64,000 bases of DNA, taken from Owenia fusiformis (Eukaryota > Annelida > Polychaeta > Sabellida > Oweniidae). The translations under genes were made by a program, and so were the position numbers. Numbering within the stretch: the first letter of the stretch is position 1; every line of letters begins with the position of its first letter. Below the pieces are notes generated by a model. The model had not been told where the DNA came from. It saw nothing but the letters and a program-made list of their open reading frames with translations, and made no database searches. Shown piece after piece: positions 26,401-34,796 of this stretch. Where the stretch lies: assembly GCA_903813345.2 (NCBI GenBank), contig CAIIXF020000012.1, forward strand, positions 785,318 to 849,317. The letters are read 5' to 3'.

Positions 26401-28814
26401 TTTTCCATCAAAAAAGTTGCAAGCCACGATATTTCAAAAACCATTTCTATATAATCCATGTTTTATCCGTCATAGTAGGTATCGTTATAGCGGTAAACGA
26501 TACATGCATTGAGCTTGGAATAGCTGTACATTTTGCAAACGACTTCACATATCTGCTATTTCAATAACGCCGTCCAAGTATTGCAAAAACGTAATGAAAA
26601 ATCCATGGACCCGGAAATAAAAAGTGATTGCATTTTGTGGACGCAGTGCAAGCCATACTCATACAATCAACTTTGGATGAATGATTTGATAAAGATCTTA
26701 CCTTCAGTCTCTTTATTTCGTCAGAATCCAATAAATAATTGAAGAAAATTCTATTTCTAAAAGAAATAAAATTTTCTTTCGAAATTTCCTTCCCGGAAGT
26801 TGATTTCTGATCGAAATAGTACGAGGCATGTGATAGGACAAAAATTTATACAATACTCGATTTCCGAGCAGTAATCAGTATGAGTCCTACGATTGGCCGG
26901 TAGCTTAAGACCTGATTCAAACCATTTTCAATTGGTCAAGTGTGATCACGTGATCATTATTTGAGACTGCATATGCGCAAGAAACTGAACTAAAAAGTTG
27001 AACCTCGCGCAGATTGCCCCTAAACTAAACATGCTAAAGCAAAATCAATAGCAAATTGTTTCGAAATTCGCAAGGAAAAGGTGTTTTAAATGGGAGAATA
27101 TAAGTTATGATGGTATCTGTATCATTCAATGACATACTAGACTTGCAAGAACGCTGATTCAGACCGATAAATAGCAAAAGCAGTGGTACAAAATTTCATC
27201 AATTTATTTCATCCAGTGTAAAAACGTGACTTTTGAATTCCCGGGAACATTTTTTCAAGGGACGCAGTTTTTTGAAGGGAGACGCATTTTTTGAAAATCA
27301 TTACGTCCAAGGGACGCAATTTTGGACAAGCCTACTGAAAACACTGCATATACATGTACTGCAGTGTTTAGGTACACAAGACGTGTGAAATTATGTAAAT
27401 CATGCATTTCTAAAATTCAGGTTTTACAAAGTCATGTCCTAAGAACCATCAAAGTGGCCAACACACCAAATTAAACATTTTCACAACTTTGCTGGTATTT
27501 CAACTTTTAACTCAAGAACTAAAATTCCTGCGTGTCTAAAGCTTTTTGCAAGGCCTGAGTGCGCCGCTAACATGCTAAATAGAAGAGTTAGCTGACGTTT
27601 GGGAGTCTGACTTACCTTCTAAAGGTTAGAACCCGAATCTTAATGAAACCATATCACCTTTGTTCCGTCAACCATGGAGCATTTGCCACAACATCCAAGA
27701 GGTAAATCATGGATCGAGAAAATGAATGATTTCCTTGTAAGTTCCGGAAGTTTCAATACAAAAAATTACCGAACATATGTGAAAACCGAATATTTGTTCG
27801 TTGTTTTCACGATTTACAGGTTCGTTTGTTCTTCAATGTTTTGGTCTAAATTATAAAGCATCACCAACAGGTCTTTCTCTATTAATCGACTAATACAGCA
27901 GACGGCTCATATTTCTACGTAGCATTTCATTCAGACCAATAGTGGGAGTGTAGATCACGCAGTTTCGTTCGTTGCGTACTTCACTTGAAATTGGTAATTT
28001 TTAATATTGACTACTTCACTTAGCTTGGCGGATGTAGAACATTGCTTAATATTCTTTTAATTTTCACACCAGACATGCTTGGTTGACACGTCAACAAAGT
28101 AAAGTTCAAGGGTCAATGCGTTATTTCGTGATAACTACAACGCCTTCCCGGAAGTCAACATTGATGAAAAATGAAAAAGTCGGAAAAGCATTTACGCTAA
28201 TTTCTATCAAATGCTATGTTTATGCATCATCATCGACGCAACAAAGGTGATATAGTTTCATTAAGATTCGGGTTCTAACCTTTAGAAGGTAAGTCAGACT
28301 CCCAAACGTCAGCTAACTCTTCTATTTAGCATGTTAGCGGCGCACTCAGGCCTTGCAAAAAGCTTTAATAAAAAGATATGACATGTTTATGTACTATAAT
28401 TAGATCACATGCACACTGCATACTGATAGTAAATATAAATCTCAAAACTTTTGACAAAGTGGGTCAAAAACTTCAACTTTGTGACCTCCATGTTGTTTTC
28501 AAAACACATGGATTTGTAAAATTTAGCTCAATTCAAGAAGTGTTTTGACACGGTTATCATTGCCCAAATTCGATGAAACTTCACTAAATCTAAGATCATA
28601 ATATAAATCGTCGTGTGCGTACCTGATACATAGCTCCTTCAGCCCCAATCGTTGTCCCCGCCGGACTAAAATGACCACTCAAAGTGTATGTTTTCGTGTT
28701 GTACTCCAATCCATTTTTGTTGGTCTCGTACAAAACAACTTCTAAAAGTGCTTTCTCTTTCGCACAAACTGCAAAAACTAATGTTAAAATCTGAGCATAT
28801 GTAAGTAGATTCAT
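11292..28814 (-). CDS. ZNRF3: ZNRF3/RNF43-type transmembrane E3 ubiquitin ligase, first two coding exons (3' part outside window)
   Basis: Two coding exons on the minus strand: 28814-28623 (64 codons) and 11414-11292 (41 codons), both phase 0, with donor gtacgc after exon 1, acceptor tttcag before exon 2 and donor gtcagt after it. The joined peptide starts with a hydrophobic signal peptide (residues 1-18) and continues as the extracellular protease-associated-like domain: [27 protein letters not shown], then [15 protein letters not shown] and [12 protein letters not shown]. These match, from memory, the ZNRF3 ectodomain, including the exon junction just before HPLGLCN. ZNRF3 and RNF43 are plasma-membrane RING ligases that ubiquitinate Frizzled/LRP6 and are blocked by R-spondin with LGR receptors; invertebrates generally have one gene for the pair. 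The transmembrane and RING exons should lie below position 1. The intron is 17.2 kb and full of repeats. Confidence 0.9.
11461..11513 (-). pseudogene. decayed duplicate of ZNRF3 exon 2 segment
   Basis: On the minus strand this stretch repeats the part of exon 2 that encodes [12 protein letters not shown], with about 80% identity by eye. The Gly codon GGA has become TGA (LYSY*WVGVVKL), and the flank differs beyond the shared block. Intron sequence next to exon 2 (agctgaaagtaacaaat, then a gatatgggttttat motif) recurs at about 11528-11545 and 11603-11650, so the exon and its upstream intron edge were probably tandemly duplicated and then decayed. Confidence 0.75.
12299..12475 (+). mobile_element. 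177-bp MITE, TIR CAGTGATCT, 5-bp target duplication GAATA
   Basis: Begins cagtgatct and ends agatcactg, flanked on both sides by gaata (12294-12298 and 12476-12480). The interior is built on the repeated word ggtgggtgcaa. A second copy in inverse orientation lies at 22308-22503. It carries no transposase; the superfamily is not assigned. Confidence 0.75.
15876..15950. mobile_element. fragment of pogo/Tigger-like MITE
   Basis: Contains gaacacctgctaatccgaacac and, inverted, attagacaggttttagta: the same terminal words as the better preserved copies at 24022-24184 and 39897-40495, but the outer ends are lost. Confidence 0.4.
16511..16690. repeat. 19-bp tandem repeat
   Basis: About nine copies of a 19-base unit of the type gacggtataactctggtgt. 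The long minus-strand ORFs across it are a by-product of the repeat. Confidence 0.8.
20436..20546. repeat. 15-bp tandem repeat
   Basis: About seven copies of ggtgtgtaatgggga with small changes, including a run of nine G. The length is a multiple of three, which produces a spurious minus-strand ORF. Confidence 0.8.
20737..21770. repeat. 86-bp satellite, about 12 copies
   Basis: Units contain ctataagcctgatgaaag, ttttgccatacttcctaaa and cagtctaatgcataaacac. Neighbouring copies differ at a few positions such as aaatacag/aaacacag and gagaaatggtacaaa/gtccaaa. The array lies inside ZNRF3 intron 1. ORFs read through it are artefacts. Confidence 0.9.
22308..22503 (-). mobile_element. second, older copy of the 12299-12475 MITE
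   Basis: Reverse complement of the 12.3 kb element, recognisable by the end ggagatcactg, the words cccacctgaaatc and tttgcacccacttg, and the segment around tgaaaatgag. The far end (near cagcaatgatct) is degraded and no target duplication remains. Confidence 0.65.
22507..22545. mobile_element. solo end of pogo/Tigger-like MITE
   Basis: cagtaaaacctgtcttatcc matches one terminus of the pogo-like family in this window; no inverted partner was found nearby. A T-rich stretch follows. Confidence 0.35.
24022..24184. mobile_element. 163-bp pogo/Tigger-like MITE, TIR CAGTAAAACCTGT, TA target
   Basis: Starts cagtaaaacctgt and ends acaggttttactg, flanked by TA on both sides (24020-24021, 24185-24186). 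TA duplication and CAGT-type ends are typical of the Tc1/mariner-pogo group. Non-coding. Related copies occur at 24910-25037, 39897-40495 and 43685-43843. Confidence 0.75.
24910..25037. mobile_element. pogo/Tigger-like MITE, degraded
   Basis: Starts agtaaaacctgtctaaatcc and ends acaggtttcactgc, with the same inverted terminal words as the 24022 element. The outermost bases have decayed, so the limits are approximate. Confidence 0.55.
25793..26105. repeat. 45-bp tandem repeat, about 7 copies
   Basis: Unit ccttttacctgtatattact followed by atggtaacaaaat and tactattgta. Because 45 is a multiple of three, a 75-codon ORF (25858-26085) runs through it; this is not treated as a gene. Confidence 0.85.
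27537..28367. mobile_element. 831-bp element with 128-bp terminal inverted repeats
   Basis: The left arm 27537-27664 and right arm 28240-28367 are near-perfect reverse complements; the outer end reads taaagctttttgcaaggcct and the inner end tcacctttgtt. The 575-base core has no recognisable transposase; the short ORF at 27674-27856 is unassigned. Target duplications are not clear. It lies only about 256 bases inside intron 1 from the ZNRF3 exon 1 donor. Confidence 0.8.
28623..28814 (-). CDS. ZNRF3: ZNRF3 exon 1: signal peptide and start of ectodomain
   Basis: The ATG at 28814 begins [18 protein letters not shown], a signal peptide of about 18 residues, followed by a beta-rich start of the ectodomain. 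The exon ends at CAG|gtacgc, exactly 64 codons. The ORF runs 15 bases past the donor before its stop, which is intronic read-through. A TCF/LEF-like site and an E-box lie 120-150 bases upstream of the ATG. Confidence 0.9.
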
Positions 28815-28937
28815 GTTGGTTCCTCAGATAGTGCCATAGCAGTTATAATCCTTGTTAAAATTGTAATAAAGTTTGAGTAAATTCCGACTCCATACTCTGT
28901 GTTGCTCCTTTTACGATCAACTGGCCTGGCCTCGGTA

Positions 28938-28965
28938 ACATCAAAGGCTGTCAGGGGGTCACGTG
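28938..28965. promoter_or_regulatory. candidate TCF/LEF site and E-box upstream of ZNRF3
   Basis: acatcaaagg at 28938-28947 fits the TCF/LEF core (ATCAAAGG), and cacgtg at 28960-28965 is a palindromic E-box, both 120-150 bases upstream of the ZNRF3 start codon. ZNRF3 is a known Wnt/beta-catenin feedback target in vertebrates, so a TCF site here is plausible, but single short matches are weak evidence. Confidence 0.4.
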
Positions 28966-31302
28966 ACATCGCGAAAGCCCGCCTTGATTAGCTAAAGGGG
29001 TCGTCTCAAGATGCATGAACGTTTACTAGTCAATCAGAATACTACAGGTTCAGCATACAATATTACAGGTGTATATAATCGATCAGAAATCACAAGCAGC
29101 AACAATTGAAAAACAAAAAATGTTTAACTACATTACAAAAGTAATTAAAAAAGAGAGAAAAATGCAATAGTCCCAGTGAAAAACTTGGATTTAGCAAAAT
29201 TAATGTTTCAACTACTGCTGGATAAGCAGAGGTAATCACTGCAATTTATCAGCCAACTAATAAAGTTGATGTTTGGACAAAGAAGACCCTGGGATAAAAA
29301 CTAATAAAATACAAGATTATTCATAAAAATATTTGTTCATTTCTGGAGGTAAAATTGATTGAACGATTCGGACAGTAATTCCGTTCCGTGGCCAGCCCTA
29401 TTCAAGTGGCAACGTTTACAATGGCTCTATTTCAGATTGCCAGCCACTAGGGAAAATATGATAAATCAAACACATTTCTTGGAATCTCTCATCATTCTGA
29501 ATGATGACGAGGTCAATATACATGACAGTGATCATCTTAACTATACAAACCTGACTAAGAACTGTTTCTATGCTATAATGACATAAACTATTTAGGCATA
29601 ATTTTCCTAGAGTCCCTAGTGTTACAACCCAAGGGTGCCTCTGTGGAGCTGTAATGTAACAACCCAGATACAGACATGGAAGGGAGTGTGCTAATTTAAA
29701 TTCCCTGTGTGGGAATTGAACCCAGGACCTTCCGCTCCAAATCCAATGCTCTACCACTAAGCACTAAGAGCTAGCCATAACTGAGCTGTAGTAGCAACTT
29801 GCTATCCAGGGTTGCTACACTAGTAATAAAAGCACCTAATGAATTGTACACAGCATTGAATAACAGCACCATATGTATTGCATGTGGGGCCTCACAAGAT
29901 GAAATGAAATTATGAATTATGTTTTCAATAATCCTGTTCTTTTATATATCAAGCTAGTTCAATAATGTTTATCATTATGTGTCAACAAATATTATTCATA
30001 AACCTGACACGAGTCCTGGTAATGCAGTAATAAGATATTATAAACATGTTTCTCGGTTTTGTGAGCTATTTGTTGAAAGAATTGTTTAAATATAATTTTC
30101 ATTAAAATCAAATTCAGTATCTAAATCACAGTGGAAAGTACACAAGGAAATTTAATTTCAATTTTATTAATACTCCACAGATTTATTGTATCACACAAGT
30201 TACATGTATTGAAATTAAAAAGAAGATCTGCATTAGACTGACAAATGGTTCACTGTATTAAGACACATGATGCTTCGAGTGGGGTTCCTCTTCATGTGAG
30301 GTTCCCCTTCATGTAAGATTCCCATTCAAAATGGGGTTCCTCTCCATGTGTAGTTCCCCTTCAAGAGGAGTTCCCTTTGAGCCTGATCAGCAGCTTTGCA
30401 TTAGACTGACAAAAGGTTCACTGTATTGTGGCAACGGAAATGTTATAGCCTTGTTATAGCTGCCATCTATAAATCTAAGATCAAACTAAATTCATGTTGT
30501 AAGAAAGTTTTTCAGACTTGATCGCCCTCTTTCAAATAACTGTGAAACCAAAATACAGAATCCCAATATCTTATCCAAAGGAAATGGATTCATAATATTA
30601 ATTAATCCATCTATCAATGCATACAAGATTTTCTTGTGTCGATTTGCTGGGCATTTGCATGAAAGATCTTAATGAGGATTTACGTGTATAGATATATGTA
30701 TGAGACACTTATCATTGCTTTAGTATAAGTTATTAGTAGAAGTCATCTTGAATGTCCCCCATGGCAATAGAGAGTGATTTATCATAGAAGTGATCTTTTT
30801 CTGCGCATGGAACAATACTGTATGTTGTCAGATAACTCATGGTTTCCATGGAGCTACAGCCTATAACCAGTTAATTTCTGATTAATCCATGGTGAATTAT
30901 ATAACAAAGCATGACATTATTTTTATACGTTATGACAAGAATGAAACAAGTAAAACACTGGAGATACACTACTGCACTAGGATATGGTATAAGTGAATAA
31001 TTGAGATACATGGAAGATACACTTATGTGTGAGAAAGTCTGTATTTGCATATATGTCAGAAATCGTAAAAATGGACATGAAGTATAATACAGGATATCCT
31101 TGTAGCTTGTGTTTGGTTCATGTCAAGTAAAATAGGATAGCGTCTTCTCCTTAAGGAGACAATGGGATATAGTTGTTGTTGCTAAGAGAATATGGCATCA
31201 CCAGCAACCAATACACAATAACAGAAACCCAAAACATGATTTCCAAGGAATAAAGTAACAGTACCATGTGATATAAAATATACAAGTTTTATTATTAACA
31301 AA
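28966..31302. other. spacer between ZNRF3 and the sulfotransferase gene
   Basis: Divergent intergenic region of 2.3 kb. It contains the tRNA-like MITE at 29620-29819 and a weak short repeat at 30275-30380 (ggttcctcttcatgtg variants). No other gene or RNA was recognised. Confidence 0.6.
29620..29819 (-). mobile_element. 200-bp MITE carrying a tRNA-like segment, 4-bp target duplication CTAG
   Basis: Outer ends tgttacaaccc and ggttgctaca are inverted repeats, flanked by ctag on both sides (29616-29619, 29820-29823). Inside, read on the minus strand, there is a tRNA-like stretch: ttagtggtagagcattgg resembles an A box and ggttcaattcc a B box, like the head of a SINE. A related copy lies at 36676-36845. 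TGT...ACA ends with 4-bp duplications recall Ginger-type DNA transposons (recalled knowledge). It is not a functional tRNA: the acceptor stem is absent. Confidence 0.7.
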
Positions 31303-33422
31303 ATGAAGTTTACATTGAGATTGTATAGTTTATGCATTGGGCCAATAATTCTGGCATGTTTCTATTGGATTTGTACAAGTCTATACAAGATGCAAGGGGT
31401 TCAGGTAAGAAATATTCATTAAAGGCCCACTGTCTGTAATTCTGTTCAATAAAGTGCCAAAATCTGTCATTCTGTTTATTAAAGGGACACAATCTGTAAT
31501 TCTGTTCATTAAAGGGGGCCACAATCTGTAATTCTGTTCATTAAAGCGACACAATCTGTAATTCTGTTCATTAAAGGGCCAAAAATCTGTAATTCTGTTT
31601 TTAAGGGACACAATCTGTAATCCTGTTCATTAAAGGGGGCCACAATCTGTAATTCTGTTCATTAAAGCGACACAATCTGTAATTCTGTTCATTAAAGGGC
31701 CAAAAATCTGTAATTCTGTTTTTAAGGGACACAATCTGTAATCCTGTTCATTAAAGGGGGCCACAATCTGTAATTCTGTTCATTAAAGCGACACAATCTG
31801 TAATTCTGTTCATTAAAGGGCCAAAATCTGTGATTCTGTTTATTAAAGGGACACAATCTGTAATTCTGTTCATCAAAGGGCCATAATTTGTAATTCTGTT
31901 AATTAAAGGGCCACAATGTGTGAATCAGATACCAAATAATTACCCCAAAATGTTTTAATTTATGACAATATTTGTAACTTGCACTATCAACAGACTGATT
32001 CAAACCTTATTCTCTGAAAATATTGAAACTTGAAAAGAATTGTTCATAACAAAAAAGAAGCCCAACAAGATCCAGATTGAAATTTTCAACTTTATATTTC
32101 TCGTGTTCTTCAATTGATGCAAAAATGCCACATTTAAAAAACATATTTTCATATTTATTGTACATTTAATACATTTCACTGTTTTAATACACATAGATAG
32201 ATATTCCATATATTTCAATTCACTGTCTGTTCAATAAACCTATAATGGTGCTTCATAATTACCAATGTGGCAATTTACTTTTACTGTAGACAAAGCAGGG
32301 ACCACTAGTCTACAAGGCCATACATTAAGAAATATGTTATTTGATGTTGTTACTAATTATTGGGTAGTCTTGCTTTAAGCCCTTGTGATCACACCTCTCG
32401 ACATCTCGCCAAGGACATGAAGTAGATAAGGTTGGTATCCTGAGACACATGCAAGACTATTTAATAGGACTCAACCCCCTCCCCTCACCTTTCTATACTT
32501 AAGCTTATGCATAACATTACTTTTTCAGAAAAAGACAGGTTTAATACCAACTGTGCAGACAACATTGGAGATGAGAAAAGAAAACGTTCAAAAAATGTGC
32601 AAAACATTTCCAATGAGACGGAAAAATGATTCGACAATCCAAAAAGAGACTGAAGAAATATTGGGTAACAAATCTGCACTAATCGTTGATGAAAAACTAA
32701 AACTAGTGTTTTGTTTTGTGCCTAAGGCTGCAAGCACAAGTTGGGCGTCAATTATAATTTCCCATCATTCAAATTGCTCTATTGAGTCATTAGATTCGAA
32801 TGAAATTTGGAATTCAAGACGGAAATACATAAAACCAATGTGGGAGTTCACATCCCAGGAGAGAATGAAAATTTTGAGGGATTATCTCAAAGTTTTGGTT
32901 GTAAGAGATCCTCTTGATAGAATATACTCAGCTTGGTATGATAAATTCCGATATTATAATAAATGGTTTGCTGAGAAATATGGAAAATATGTGATAAACA
33001 TGACAAGGCCAAACGGTATAAATAGCGATTTGAAAAAAGGACAGTATATAACGTTTGCAGAGTTTATTCAATATTTGACGATACTGGATGATATTTCAAC
33101 CACAAATGAACACTGGAAGCCGATCTATGACATCTGCCATCCTTGTCATGTGACCTATGACATCATCACTAATTTCTATAATATCGAAGAGGAAAGCAAT
33201 TTTGTGCTCCAAAAGCTAGGATTGGTCAACATGAAATTTCCATTTAAACATGTCAACAATTTACCATCGAAAACTGAAACGTCATTTTCCTTTCAAAAAA
33301 TGTATCAGCTTTATAAACAGTTCAATGTTGAAACTATGATGAAGTTAAAAGATGCTTACATCATGGATTATAAAATTTTTAACAATGGTGCATTGGAGTT
33401 TAGAAGATTGGTACTGGAATAA
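31303..33422 (+). CDS. Golgi carbohydrate sulfotransferase (CHST8-14 / HNK-1 type family), complete, two exons
   Basis: Exon 1 31303-31404 (34 codons, ends CAG|gtaaga) and exon 2 32529-33422 (after tttttcag) join in phase 0 to a 331-residue protein. Residues 5-25 form a hydrophobic signal-anchor, as expected for a type II Golgi protein. The lumenal domain carries the two PAPS-binding motifs of the Sulfotransfer_2 family: PKAASTSW at 99-106 (5'-phosphosulfate loop) and VVRDPLDRIYSAW at 158-170 (3'-phosphate site). NKS, NCS and NMT are possible N-glycosylation sites. Family members transfer sulfate from PAPS to GalNAc, chondroitin/dermatan or glucuronyl sugars; the substrate cannot be told from sequence. 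Without exon 1 the long ORF would lack an ATG until residue 49 and have no membrane anchor. It is slightly shorter than typical members (about 350-420 aa). Confidence 0.93.
31412..31925. repeat. 30-bp minisatellite with about 121-bp higher-order unit, in sulfotransferase intron
   Basis: Unit acaatctgtaattctgttca followed by ttaaaggg. Four variant units (…ggggccacaat, …gcgacacaat, …gggccaaaaat, …tttttaagggacac) recur in the same order three times at about 31509, 31630 and 31752, a higher-order repeat of about 121 bases. It begins 8 bases after the exon 1 donor. Confidence 0.85.
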
Positions 33423-33425
33423 AAG

Positions 33426-33431
33426 AATAAA
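33426..33431 (+). terminator. polyadenylation signal AATAAA of the sulfotransferase gene
   Basis: aataaa begins four bases after the TAA stop of the sulfotransferase, followed by a T-rich stretch from 33448. A very short 3' UTR would result; this is inferred from position only. Confidence 0.5.
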
Positions 33432-33478
33432 TAGTCGCACATTACAATTTTATTTTTTCTGTGTGTACATTCCAAACA

Positions 33479-34492
33479 ATGCACTGTGATGAATTCAATC
33501 TTTTACCAATATGCACTGCTCAGTTCATTATAACACCATAATGCACTGTGATGGATTCAATCTTTTACCAATATGCACTGCTCAGTACATTATAACACCA
33601 TAATGCACTGTGATGAATTCAATCTTTTACCAATATGCACTGCTCAGTTCATTATAACACCATAATGCACTTTGATGAATTCAATCTTTTACCAATATGC
33701 ACTGCTCAGTTCATTATAACACAATAATGCACTGTGCTGAATTCACTCTTTTACCAATATGCACTGCTCAGTTCATTATAACACCATAATGCTCTGTGAT
33801 GAATTCACTCTTTTACCAATATGCACTGCTCAGTTCATTATAACACCATAATGCTCTGTGATGAATTCACTCTTTTACCAATATGCACTGCTCAGTTCAT
33901 TATAACACCATGATGCACTGTGATGAATTCAATCTTTTACCAATATGCACTGCTCAGTTCATTATAACACCATAATGCTCTGTGATGAATTCACTCTTTT
34001 ACCAATATGCACTGCTCAGTTCATTATAACACCATAATGCTCTGTGATGAATTCACTCTTTTACCAATATGCACTGCTCAGTTCATTATAACACCATAAT
34101 GCTCTGTGATGAATTCACTCTTTTACCAATATGCACTGCTCAGTTCATTATAACACCATAATGCACTGTGATGAATTCACTCTTTTACCAATATGCACTG
34201 CTCAGTTCATTATAACACCATAATGCACAGTGATGAATTCACTCTTTTACCAATATGCACTGCTCAGTTCATTATAACACCATAATGCACTGTGATGAAT
34301 TCACTCTTTTACCAATGTGCACTGCTCAGTTCATTATAACACCATAATGCACAGTGATGAATTCACTCTTTTACCAATATGCACTGCTCAGTTCATTATA
34401 ACACCATAATGCACTGTGATGAATTCACTCTTTTACCAATATGCACTGCTCAGTTCATTATAACACCATAATGCACTGTGATGAATTCACTC
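33479..34492. repeat. 62-bp satellite, about 16 copies
   Basis: Each unit reads atgcactgtgatgaattca, then ctcttttaccaatatgcact, then gctcagttcattataacacc. Copies differ mostly by single bases (gcactgtg/gctctgtg, aattcaat/aattcact). Located between the convergent sulfotransferase and TADA2A genes. Confidence 0.92.
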
Positions 34493-34796
34493 TTTATCAC
34501 CAATCATCACCAATCATAAGTGAACATCAATACATACTTATAATTAGTCATTATCATAAGTATACCTTTTTTACTTTCCATGCATCACATGTGATCAATA
34601 AAAAGGGAGATGTGCGCTATTTAGAGGGAATACCATAGATGGAATTGTGATAAAATTTTGACATGGTGGCTAATAATTAGAGGAATATGAGTCTGTCCAT
34701 AACACTATACTTTCCGAGTCTCATGTAATTGGTCTTGATAATCGGGCACTAATTATCACCATCAGTGCCACCTATTGTCAAACATCACTCCATTCA

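Larger units (their letters stand above)
11415..28622. other. ZNRF3 intron 1 (17.2 kb)
   Basis: No coding exon was recognised on either strand. The intron carries the exon 2 duplicate, two copies of a 5-bp-TSD MITE (12299-12475, 22308-22503), pogo-like MITEs near 24 and 25 kb, tandem repeats at 16.5, 20.4, 20.7 and 25.8 kb, and an 831-bp inverted-repeat element at its 5' end. A GC-richer block at 14755-15075 has overlapping ORFs on both strands but no recognisable protein. Other stretches (for example 12500-16400, 17500-20400, 26100-27500) show nothing I can name. Confidence 0.7.

Noticed and set aside
26379-26742. Two overlapping plus-strand ORFs of 62 and 69 codons
   Set aside because: No recognisable domain, signal or splice partners; inside ZNRF3 intron 1.
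26941-26956. Palindrome tgatcacgtgatca
   Set aside because: Perfect 14-bp palindrome containing an E-box, but isolated and of a length expected by chance at this scale.
29743-29760. tRNA gene
   Set aside because: A- and B-box-like words are present but no complete cloverleaf or acceptor stem; lies inside a MITE with target duplications. The same holds for 36.7 kb.
31310-31611. Minus-strand ORFs with FNEQNYRL repeats
   Set aside because: Opposite strand of the intronic minisatellite and the sulfotransferase first exon.
32553-33422. Sulfotransferase starting at the GTG codon 32553
   Set aside because: A GTG start is unlikely in an animal gene; an upstream exon with ATG and signal anchor joins in phase at 32529.
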